A stretch of 50,312 bases of DNA from Oceanococcus sp051252075 (GTDB lineage Bacteria; Pseudomonadota; Gammaproteobacteria; Nevskiales; Oceanococcaceae), in contig JBPOFU010000014.1 in the NCBI GenBank assembly GCA_051252075.1, positions 1 to 50,312 on the forward strand, in the 5' to 3' direction. The notes below the pieces were generated by a model that searched no databases, had not been told where the DNA came from, and saw only the letters and a program-made list of their open reading frames with translations. The position numbers were made by a program, and so were the translations under genes. This document shows, in pieces, positions 44,017-50,312 of the stretch; the first letter of the stretch is position 1; every line of letters starts with the position of its first letter.

Positions 44017-45579
44017 TTACTTGTCGTGTTGTACGGGTTTATGGGTTGTTTTCGCAGGCATCCACAGTCGCCACACAAACCAGGCTATGAACAACCCGCC
44101 GATGGCAAAAATGGTGTCGCCCGGCACGCGCATCCAGACCAGCAAATGGATAAGCGGCTGACTCATGAATTCTGCAGAGCGTGCGTACCAATAGCCGTGT
44201 TGTAAGGCTGCATTCAGCTGCAACACCCCAATGGGTAGTAGGGTGAGCAGTGCCATAAGAGCGAGGCCAATATTCAGCGACCAAAACGCGTTACGCAAAG
44301 CACTGTCCATCCACACAGCTAACGGCTTAATGCCACGCAGACAGAACAACATGAGTCCGATGCCTAACATGCCGTACACACCAAATAGAGCGGTGTGGCC
44401 GTGCAGTGGCGTTAGGTTCAAACCCTGCATGTAGTACAAGGCGATGGGTGTATTGATGAGAAAACCGAACAAGCCCGCACCGACCAAATTCCAAAATGAA
44501 ACGGCCAGAAAAAACATGATCGGCCAGCGATAACGCGACATCCATGGCGTGGCGCGGCTATGGGTCCAGGTGTCGTAGGCCTCCATACCTATCAGAGCTA
44601 GGGGCACAACCTCCAGCGCCGAGAACGAGGAGCCGATGGCCAACACGGCAATAGGTGTGCCCGCCCAGTACAAATGGTGGAAGGTGCCCAACACGCCTCC
44701 GGCCATAAATATCACCGTGGCAAATAACACATTGATCGTGGCTGTTTTGGCCCGCACCAATCCCAGCCGCACGAATAGGAAACTGATGACGGCGACAGCA
44801 AACACCTCGAAGAAACCTTCAACCCAGAGATGCACCACCCACCAACGCCAGTATTCCACCACAGCAAGATGTGAGTGCTCGCCCCAGAGTAGGCCGGCGC
44901 CGTAGAACAGCCCTATGGAAATCGTCGACAGGAATAGCAAGCCGACGATAGAGGCCATGTCGTCTTTTCGTTGAATGGCCGGCCACAGTGCACGTCCGAC
45001 CAGGAACAACCACACCATCAAACCTACGAATAAGAAGGCCTGCCAGAAGCGACCAATATCGACATATTCCCAGCCCTGATGGCCAAACATAAAGTTCAGG
45101 TGCAGTCCCAGTTTCTGCATCACCGCCAGCCATTGCCCGGCAAATGCACCGACCACAATGACCAGCAAGCAGGCGAATAGAAAATTGACGCCTAAACGCT
45201 GAAATTTGGGTTCATGGCCAGAAACCGCTGGGGCGATATACAGTCCGGTAGCCAACCACGCAGTGGCGATCCACAACACGGCCAATTGGGTGTGCCAACT
45301 GCGGGTCAAAGAGTAGGGCAAAAATTCTGAAATATTCAGCCCATAGAAGTCTTTTTCCACTTGATAATGTGCGGTAATCGCACCCAGCAGAATTTGCACC
45401 AAGAACAGGGCCACCACCAGCCAGAAGTATTTGGCTGTGGCGCGCATGGAGGGTGTGATGACGATATCCAGCAACGGATCTTTATCCGGTGGGCTAAGCG
45501 GTGCTTCCTTGCCGTGATAAACCGCGTAATGCCAGCCCAGCAAACCAATGCCAGCGATCATGAATACGATGCTAAACAT
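44017..45579 (-). CDS. norZ: Quinol NO reductase, catalytic C-terminal part (after in-frame TAG)
   Basis: 520 residues: all transmembrane helices after the periplasmic domain of a quinol-dependent nitric oxide reductase (qNOR). Ligand motifs are intact: VVHLWVEGFFEVFA, FHHLYWAG and LHGHTALFGVYG. Same frame as the preceding 235-residue piece; only TAG (45583-45585) and one TCC separate them. No ribosome site precedes ATG 45579, so it would need stop-restart reinitiation or amber read-through. Reduces 2 NO to N2O at the inner membrane if made. Confidence 0.85.
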   Translation of the reverse strand: MFSIVFMIAGIGLLGWHYAVYHGKEAPLSPPDKDPLLDIVITPSMRATAKYFWLVVALFLVQILLGAITAHYQVEKDFYGLNISEFLPYSLTRSWHTQLAVLWIATAWLATGLYIAPAVSGHEPKFQRLGVNFLFACLLVIVVGAFAGQWLAVMQKLGLHLNFMFGHQGWEYVDIGRFWQAFLFVGLMVWLFLVGRALWPAIQRKDDMASIVGLLFLSTISIGLFYGAGLLWGEHSHLAVVEYWRWWVVHLWVEGFFEVFAVAVISFLFVRLGLVRAKTATINVLFATVIFMAGGVLGTFHHLYWAGTPIAVLAIGSSFSALEVVPLALIGMEAYDTWTHSRATPWMSRYRWPIMFFLAVSFWNLVGAGLFGFLINTPIALYYMQGLNLTPLHGHTALFGVYGMLGIGLMLFCLRGIKPLAVWMDSALRNAFWSLNIGLALMALLTLLPIGVLQLNAALQHGYWYARSAEFMSQPLIHLLVWMRVPGDTIFAIGGLFIAWFVWRLWMPAKTTHKPVQHDK

Positions 45580-45582
45580 GGA

Positions 45583-46290
45583 CTAAATGAAAGTGCCCGG
45601 TGTGGACACATTGCCAACTAAGGGCTCGTAAGGCCAGTTGTTGGTGTAACTCGCAGCTAGGGATTTTGTACCGTCATCGCGCTGGGTCACTGCGGCCCAG
45701 GCAGTCCAGAAGAAAAAGCCGGTCATCTGGCGGCGATGTTCACTGGTGTCCACCGAGCCATCTTTAATCGCATAGTCCTCGCGTAACTCTGCCAACGCAG
45801 GATCGGTTCCAAACAGGCTGTCGTAGTGGCCGATAATGCTGCGTATGGCATTCGCGCGATCGTTGGAAACAGTAATCGTTGCAGTGGCCGCATCGTAGTG
45901 ATTGGGCCGAATATGTTCTTGCAAGCGGGCTTCAAAGCCCAACTGCTCTGCGCGACTAAGTTGGGCGTAATCGCTGCCGCTTTCGCGTTGTGTCCAAATA
46001 TCCAGTAAAGCGATCGCCTCGCGGTGTAACCAATCAGCGGTCCAATCCGGTGCTATCAGTGCACCGTGACCCCATATCGAACCGACCTGCATATCGCCCA
46101 TGCTTTGCCAGACTTGGCGGCCCGTTTGTAAATCGTCGAGGGTGTAAAGGGTTTCGCCGCTTTCTGAAACGACAAGGTCCGGCATAGGTGGCGCAACGCG
46201 GTGAATTTCTTTGCCCATCAACAGCAAGACACTGAAAGTGCTGGCCAATAGCAGGGCTAAGCCCCACCACAGTCGTTTTGTCGTTGACAT
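45583..46290 (-). CDS. norZ: Quinol NO reductase, N-terminal part (ends at in-frame TAG)
   Basis: 235 residues: one membrane helix (~8-26) and the qNOR periplasmic domain (VWQSMGDMQVGSIWGHGALIAPDWTADWLHRE, FFFWTAWAAVTQRDDG, SYTNNWPYEPLVGN). It stops at TAG where typical qNOR proteins carry Trp of a TxxWS motif, a TGG to TAG change. As a free piece it would be topologically similar to NorC but without haem c. AAAGGG before ATG gives a fair ribosome site. First gene of the norZ-cco operon. Confidence 0.88.
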   Translation of the reverse strand: MSTTKRLWWGLALLLASTFSVLLLMGKEIHRVAPPMPDLVVSESGETLYTLDDLQTGRQVWQSMGDMQVGSIWGHGALIAPDWTADWLHREAIALLDIWTQRESGSDYAQLSRAEQLGFEARLQEHIRPNHYDAATATITVSNDRANAIRSIIGHYDSLFGTDPALAELREDYAIKDGSVDTSEHRRQMTGFFFWTAWAAVTQRDDGTKSLAASYTNNWPYEPLVGNVSTPGTFI

Positions 46291-46331
46291 GAATCACCCT
46301 TTGCGCCGCAGGCACATCTCTTAGAGTGATC

Positions 46332-46373
46332 TTTATACGACTGTTCTCATGCCGCCAACTTGATCCAGATCAA
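46332..46373 (-). promoter_or_regulatory. FNR/DNR-type class II promoter of the norZ-cco operon
   Basis: A perfect FNR/ANR/DNR box TTGAT-CCAG-ATCAA lies at 46360-46373 (centre 46366.5). On the minus strand TATAAA occupies 46337-46332; taking its last base as -7 puts +1 at 46325, so the box centre is exactly at -41.5, the class II activator position. The leader would be about 35 bases to ATG 46290. Predicts induction by low oxygen and/or NO. Confidence 0.8.
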
Positions 46374-46431
46374 TGCAGATCAACATGTATTGAGTAAGTT
46401 GACTGCACTACCTCTCAGGTCAGGCAGAGTG

Positions 46432-47772
46432 ATGAAAAGTGCTTGGATATTTTCCAACACCATGCGGAAAATCATGGATTGCCGTGATACGCCCATTGTG
46501 GCGCAAGCGTTGTGTGAGGAATTGCGAGAGCACGACTCGATAGCATGTGCTTGGATAGGCAAGAAAAACAGTTCCGGCGATTTTTTGACCTTGGCTATCG
46601 CCGGTGATGGCGCCGTGGAACGTGATTTTACGAAGCATCCTCACGGGCGTTTGGATGATCGGTGTGTTGCTCCGGTCTTGCATACAATTATGGCGGCGCA
46701 TCCCGTTCTTATGAACACTACGGATGAATCCCTTGCGGCTTGGCATTCAGATTTGACCCACGATGGCATTCAAGCCGTGCTTGGGGTGCCTGTTCTTCTG
46801 CCGGATAGGCAAGTCGCGGTTGTGTTGGTGTTTACACAAAGTGAGTCGCTGTTTGAACAAGGCGAATCACCCGCCGCCAAGGCCTTAGGCGAAGATATAG
46901 CTTGGCTATTCGATCGGCAATTCTCCAGTCATCGCCAAGCCTTGCTAGAACAGGCGTGCCTAAGCGCAGGGAACTCCATGTTTCTGACCGATTCGGAAGG
47001 CGATATTGTCTGGGCGAATCCAGCGTTTACCGGCTTAACCGGTTATGAGTCGCGTGAAGTGCTCGGGCGTAACCCACGGTTTTTGCAATCTGGCCGTCAG
47101 GGGCGGCGTTACTACCGCAGCCTGTGGAAAACCGTGTCCTCGGGCCAAGTGTGGACCTCCGAAACGACAGACAAAGACAAACATGGGTATCTCTACACCA
47201 TTAATCAAACCATCAGTCCGCTAAAACATCAGGGTCGAATCAGCCATTATTTGTCGGTGCATGAGGACGTCAGTCGCAAACGTGTCATACAGGTCGAGCG
47301 TGAGCGAGCCCATCCTGTGGATCAGCGTACCGGGCTGTTAAATGCCAGTGCATTTCACGACGCATTGGCCAGGGTTTCACGCGAGGATTTGGGTGACAGT
47401 GGCCGTGTTTATGTCGTCAGTTTGGTTTTGGTATCTTTTCATTCTGCGATTGACGTGCTCGGCGCTGAAACGGAAAAATATGTTTTGGAAAGGATAGGTG
47501 AATGTGTTCGATCCGCTCTCGATCTGTGTGACATCGGCGGGTATTTTGGTCACGGTGAATTCGGATTGATTTTGCAATCTCCCATTGATCGCGACTCGGC
47601 AATCGAGCTCGTGCAAAAAGTCATTGCTGCTCTGCGCAAGCCCATGCCTTTGCTGGGCGAAAACATGCAATTTGGCCCCCAATTTGGACTCGCCGAGTTT
47701 CCTGAAAATGCTGCAACAGCAGAAAATGTATGGCGCATGGCAGACGATTTGATGACAGCAGAATCAACTTGA
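46432..47772 (+). CDS. GAF-PAS sensor with degenerate GGDEF domain
   Basis: 446 residues from ATG 46432; an apparent earlier TTG start is part of the FNR box and rejected. N-terminal GAF-like region (~10-165), PAS domain (~185-300: NSMFLTDSEGDIVWANPAFTGLTGY..., GRNPRFLQSG), then a GGDEF fold in which the catalytic signature is GHGEF (373-377), so diguanylate cyclase activity is unlikely; it may bind GTP or act as an adaptor. Divergent from norZ and upstream of fixLJ, it probably senses redox or gas status. No output domain other than the degenerate GGDEF. Confidence 0.8.
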   Translation: MKSAWIFSNTMRKIMDCRDTPIVAQALCEELREHDSIACAWIGKKNSSGDFLTLAIAGDGAVERDFTKHPHGRLDDRCVAPVLHTIMAAHPVLMNTTDESLAAWHSDLTHDGIQAVLGVPVLLPDRQVAVVLVFTQSESLFEQGESPAAKALGEDIAWLFDRQFSSHRQALLEQACLSAGNSMFLTDSEGDIVWANPAFTGLTGYESREVLGRNPRFLQSGRQGRRYYRSLWKTVSSGQVWTSETTDKDKHGYLYTINQTISPLKHQGRISHYLSVHEDVSRKRVIQVERERAHPVDQRTGLLNASAFHDALARVSREDLGDSGRVYVVSLVLVSFHSAIDVLGAETEKYVLERIGECVRSALDLCDIGGYFGHGEFGLILQSPIDRDSAIELVQKVIAALRKPMPLLGENMQFGPQFGLAEFPENAATAENVWRMADDLMTAEST

Positions 47773-47795
47773 TACCGCTCAAGCTAACCTATACT
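47769..47795 (+). promoter_or_regulatory. Possible FNR-like site overlapping the fixL promoter
   Basis: TTGAT-ACCG-CTCAA (47769-47782) matches the FNR/DNR consensus at 9 of 10 half-site positions. TATACT at 47790-47795 could be a -10, which would place the box at about -26.5, a repressing position. Fits negative feedback by FNR on fixL; weak evidence. Confidence 0.3.
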
Positions 47796-47825
47796 GCGAC
47801 TCCTTTCAGCGATGACAATTAGCAC

Positions 47826-49334
47826 ATGGCCCAATCTAAATTGGAGATCAGCGGAGCTGACATCCAAGCAAAATATGACGCGCTCTTGTCGGCAGCTGTG
47901 GATGCGATTGTGGTGATAGATGAGAATGGCATCATGAGTGAATTCAGTCCTGCCGCATCACGCTTATTTGGTTATGCGCGGTCAGAGGCATTAGGACAAA
48001 ATGTCAGTATGTTGATGCCCGAGCCGTATCACAGCGCGCACGACCATTATTTACAGAATTATCAAGAATCTGGCGCGGCGAAAGTGATAGGGATCGGCCG
48101 TGAGGTGGTAGGCCAGCGTAAGAATGGCGAGACCTTCCCTATGGACTTAGCGGTCGGTGAAATTCATAACACTGGCGCACATGGATTCGTGGGTCTAATA
48201 CGTGACATCAGTGCCCGAAAAGCCGTTGAAGAAAAGCTGCGGCAACGCGAATCCGAGCTGACACTCACAGTCTCTCAAGCCCCCATGGCTATCGCAACGA
48301 CAAACTTGGATGGAGATTTTCTTACTGTTAATCAGGCGTTCTGCAATCTTGTTGGGCATGCGGAGGCAGTCTTGAGGAAAATGAACTTTAAAGACGTGAC
48401 GCATCCGGATGACATAGAGGCGTCTAGTGCGCACTTGCAGCAATTGGCAAGTGGTTCCGTTGATCGCTACCAATTGTCGAAACGCTATGTCGCTAAAAGT
48501 GGTCGACTCATACACGGTGAATTGCATAATGCCTTGGTGCGTGATGATCAAGGGCGGCCTCTGTTTATGATCGCTGAAATTGTCGATCGCACGACCGAAG
48601 TGCAGGCTGCTCAAGAACTGGCGGAGCACCGAGAAAGCCTAGCGCAGGTCGCCCGTTTAGGTACTTTGGGAGAGGTCGCCGCGGGTATTGCACATGAAAT
48701 CAATCAACCACTGGCAGCCGTTTCCAACTATGCGATGGCTGCTCACCGTTTATTGTCTACAGATGAATTCGACAAGAGTTTGGTGCTGGAAACGTTGTTA
48801 AAAATTTCCAAGCAGGCGGAACATGCCGGAGATGTCATTGGCCAGTTGCGTCGCTTGCTGAAGCGGCGCCTACCCGTTGTTGAATCGGTGAATTGCAACG
48901 CCAGTATTGAGGAAATCAGTAGTCTCTTGGAACTGGACTTACGGCGCCACGCACTGAATTTGAAGCTGCATCTGGATCAACAGTTGCCAGCGGTAGATGT
49001 TGACCCGGTTCAGCTACAGCAAGTACTTATCAATCTGGTGCATAACGGCATGGATGCTATGAGTGCAACGCGCAACAGTGATGACGTTACTCTCTCCACT
49101 GTGCGGCGGGGGCGAGATTGGATAGAAATTCATGTAGACGACACGGGTTGTGGCATCCCTGAAAGCATGAGTTCCAAACTGTTTGACCCCTTCGTTTCCA
49201 CTAAAACGAATGGCTTAGGTTTGGGTTTATCCATTTGCAAAAGTATCGTCGATGCGCATGGTGGAGAACTACGGCACAGTCCACGTGCTTCAGGTGGCAC
49301 GCGATTCACGCTACTGCTGCCGGTGTCACGATGA
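47826..49334 (+). CDS. fixL: Oxygen sensor histidine kinase FixL
   Basis: 502 residues, no membrane helix. First PAS (~15-130) is a haem PAS: LMPEPYHSAHDHYL with His72, equal to Bradyrhizobium FixL proximal His200, and VIGIGREVVGQRKNG with Arg92, equal to Arg220. Second PAS ~145-255. HisKA with phospho-acceptor His290 (GIAHEINQPLAAVS) and HATPase_c with N-box NLVHNGMDAM and DTGCGIP, GLGLGLSI. Oxygen bound to haem should inhibit autophosphorylation; without oxygen it phosphorylates FixJ, coded 4 bases overlapping. No strong ribosome site before ATG. Confidence 0.92.
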   Translation: MAQSKLEISGADIQAKYDALLSAAVDAIVVIDENGIMSEFSPAASRLFGYARSEALGQNVSMLMPEPYHSAHDHYLQNYQESGAAKVIGIGREVVGQRKNGETFPMDLAVGEIHNTGAHGFVGLIRDISARKAVEEKLRQRESELTLTVSQAPMAIATTNLDGDFLTVNQAFCNLVGHAEAVLRKMNFKDVTHPDDIEASSAHLQQLASGSVDRYQLSKRYVAKSGRLIHGELHNALVRDDQGRPLFMIAEIVDRTTEVQAAQELAEHRESLAQVARLGTLGEVAAGIAHEINQPLAAVSNYAMAAHRLLSTDEFDKSLVLETLLKISKQAEHAGDVIGQLRRLLKRRLPVVESVNCNASIEEISSLLELDLRRHALNLKLHLDQQLPAVDVDPVQLQQVLINLVHNGMDAMSATRNSDDVTLSTVRRGRDWIEIHVDDTGCGIPESMSSKLFDPFVSTKTNGLGLGLSICKSIVDAHGGELRHSPRASGGTRFTLLLPVSR

Positions 49335-49969
49335 TCGCATTGCACAGCGAAGCGACTGTCATCATTGTGGATGACAACGAAGCCGTTCGAGACAGTATTG
49401 CAATACTGATGCAATCGGTAGGTTTGCACACGCGTGTTTTTGCCTCTGCGGATGAGTTTCTAGACACATACAACGACTCAAATGCAATGGATTGCACGGG
49501 TTGTGTGCTGCTGGATGTGCGTATGCCGGGTATGAATGGCATACAGCTGTACAAGGAGATGAACCGACGGGCACTCACTTGGCCAGTTTTGTTTATCACC
49601 GGGCATGGTGATGTGCCCATGGCTGTCGAAGCCATGCGGGATGGTGCTTTCGATTTCATACAAAAGCCGTTTCGAGAAGAAGAAGTTTTACAACGTGTCC
49701 AGCAGGCTATTGAGCAGGACGCAAATGACCGTGTTCGGGATTCAGAACATCAGGAAAACGCTCAAAGATTGGCTCAACTCAGCAAGCGTGAGCGAGAAGT
49801 GTTGGAGCGGCTTATGGACGGCCAGGCCAACAAAGTGATTGCGATCGATCTCGACATCAGCGAGCGCACCGTAGAGCAACACCGTGCCCGCGTCATGGAG
49901 AAAATGCAGGCACGTTCGTTGGCGCACTTGATTCGCATGGTCATCAGCACGCGGATCCAGTCTAAATAG
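49331..49969 (+). CDS. fixJ: Response regulator FixJ
   Basis: 212 residues from ATG 49331, overlapping the fixL stop by 4 bases; a longer frame back to 49235 lies inside fixL and is rejected. Receiver domain: acidic pair Asp14-Asp15, phospho-acceptor Asp62 in LLDVRMPG, Thr90 and Lys112 (QKPF). Output domain: LuxR-type helix-turn-helix (LSKREREVLERLMDG...IDLDISERTVEQHRARVMEKM). Phospho-FixJ normally activates a FNR/FixK gene; an FNR-type gene starts 161 bases downstream. Confidence 0.93.
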   Translation: MIALHSEATVIIVDDNEAVRDSIAILMQSVGLHTRVFASADEFLDTYNDSNAMDCTGCVLLDVRMPGMNGIQLYKEMNRRALTWPVLFITGHGDVPMAVEAMRDGAFDFIQKPFREEEVLQRVQQAIEQDANDRVRDSEHQENAQRLAQLSKREREVLERLMDGQANKVIAIDLDISERTVEQHRARVMEKMQARSLAHLIRMVISTRIQSK

Positions 49970-49992
49970 CGGAGTAATCTAAGGCGTATGCG

Positions 49993-50012
49993 ATATCACT
50001 TAAGTGTCATAT
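49993..50012. promoter_or_regulatory. Palindrome upstream of the FNR-type gene
   Basis: CACTTAAGTG (49997-50006) is a perfect ten-base palindrome with ATAT on both outer sides, midway between fixJ and the FNR-type gene. Candidate operator for FixJ or for FNR autoregulation, but it does not resemble the TTGAT-N4-ATCAA box; the assignment is a guess. Confidence 0.3.
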
Positions 50013-50130
50013 TTCGAGGTATTGGAACAGGCAACTAAGTACTTTCCACTATGGCGTTAGGTGAAATCGCGGATTGTTGCTGATAGCCAAACGAGCGATC
50101 TTATGGTGAAACCTATCCCGGATCGATGTC

Positions 50131-50312
50131 ATGAACTGCCCATCCATCGCACGCGCCAGTTGCCTTAGTTGCACGCAGCGACCGCGGTGCCTCACAAAAG
50201 ACATGGATGAGACCAATGTTGAACTGTTGGAAGGCATATTACGCCGCCCAATTCAGCTCGCAGCTGGTGAGCATTTGTTTTGGCAGGCCGAGCAGGTTGA
50301 CCACGTTTATGT
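50131..50312 (+). CDS. fnr: FNR/ANR-type regulator, N-terminal part (continues beyond window)
   Basis: First 60 residues only. N-terminus has Cys3, then Cys11-xx-Cys14-x5-Cys20, the spacing of the E. coli FNR iron-sulfur cluster ligands Cys20/23/29, followed by ELLEGILRRPIQLAAGEHLFWQAEQVDHVYV, the start of the cyclic-nucleotide-type domain. It should bind a 4Fe-4S cluster without oxygen, dimerise and bind TTGAT-N4-ATCAA boxes such as that of norZ. The remaining ~170 residues with the HTH lie outside. GGA stands 9 bases before ATG. Confidence 0.82.
   Translation, partial: MNCPSIARASCLSCTQRPRCLTKDMDETNVELLEGILRRPIQLAAGEHLFWQAEQVDHVY

Noticed and set aside
46360..46431. Earlier TTG start for the GAF-PAS-GGDEF gene
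   Set aside because: The TTG is the first half of the FNR box and no ribosome site precedes it; ATG 46432 gives a normal protein.
49235..49330. N-terminal extension of fixJ
   Set aside because: Lies in another frame of the fixL ATPase region; the receiver domain starts normally at ATG 49331.
1..50312. tRNA, rRNA, CRISPR arrays, insertion sequences
   Set aside because: I looked for clover-leaf-type sequences, spaced direct repeats, transposase motifs and terminal inverted repeats and saw none convincing.

Overview
The window looks like ordinary chromosome of a free-living, Gram-negative, facultatively microaerobic gammaproteobacterium, probably aquatic or marine. Grounds for this (inference): many lipoproteins, an RND tripartite pump, a cbb3 oxidase with CcoI/CcoS, a quinol-type NO reductase, an FNR protein with the CxxC-x5-C cluster, two GlyGly-CTERM secreted proteins, and a Fur-boxed imelysin operon. 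Base composition looks moderate and even. I see no insertion sequence, prophage, CRISPR array, tRNA or rRNA.

Layout. 1-396 is the end of an unknown gene, closed by a bidirectional terminator. 595-3882 (minus) carries a quinone-oxidoreductase-like MDR protein and a 682-residue protein whose C-terminal half resembles cyanobacterial acyl-ACP reductase. 4057-8920 (minus) is an iron-type operon, imelysin / di-haem oxidoreductase / imelysin / DUF1513, behind a strong promoter covered by a Fur box. 9088-10137 holds a NYN-domain protein and an unknown protein. 10396-16265 holds a secreted M12-like metalloprotease, katG and a lysyl-oxidase-like copper protein; the two secreted proteins end in GlyGly-CTERM tails. 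16616-18952 is a type IA topoisomerase with three C-terminal repeats.

19068-23477 is an envelope-stress or metal-response locus: EF-hand protein, ECF sigma factor, short membrane protein (candidate anti-sigma), Metal_resist-type periplasmic sensor, a divergent Spy/CpxP-like lipoprotein, a Cys-motif protein, a YHYH lipoprotein and another periplasmic protein. Three copies of one promoter-like motif (CGACGGAAT with CGTT 12-13 bases after the tenth base) stand in front of its three transcription units, so the sigma factor probably controls all of them. A drug-type RND efflux operon follows (23601-29277), then small unknown proteins, an M19-dipeptidase-like lipoprotein, a multipass membrane protein, a beta-propeller lipoprotein, a CocE-like hydrolase lipoprotein and a DsbA/FrnE-like protein.

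38125-50312 is a coherent low-oxygen/NO respiration island. A minus-strand operon runs norZ, ccoN, ccoO, ccoQ, ccoP, a short ccoH-like gene, ccoI, ccoS from a promoter with a perfect FNR/DNR box centred at -41.5. norZ is broken by one in-frame TAG exactly where a Trp is expected, with an ATG two codons later. On the plus strand follow a GAF-PAS-degenerate GGDEF protein, a FixL-like haem-PAS kinase (His72 and Arg92 align with Bradyrhizobium FixL His200 and Arg220), FixJ and the start of an FNR-type regulator. Oxygen sensing by FixLJ, FNR and the norZ-cco operon thus appear wired together. The most novel items are the amber-split NO reductase fused transcriptionally to the cbb3 genes, the three-promoter ECF regulon, and the extended acyl-ACP-reductase-like protein.
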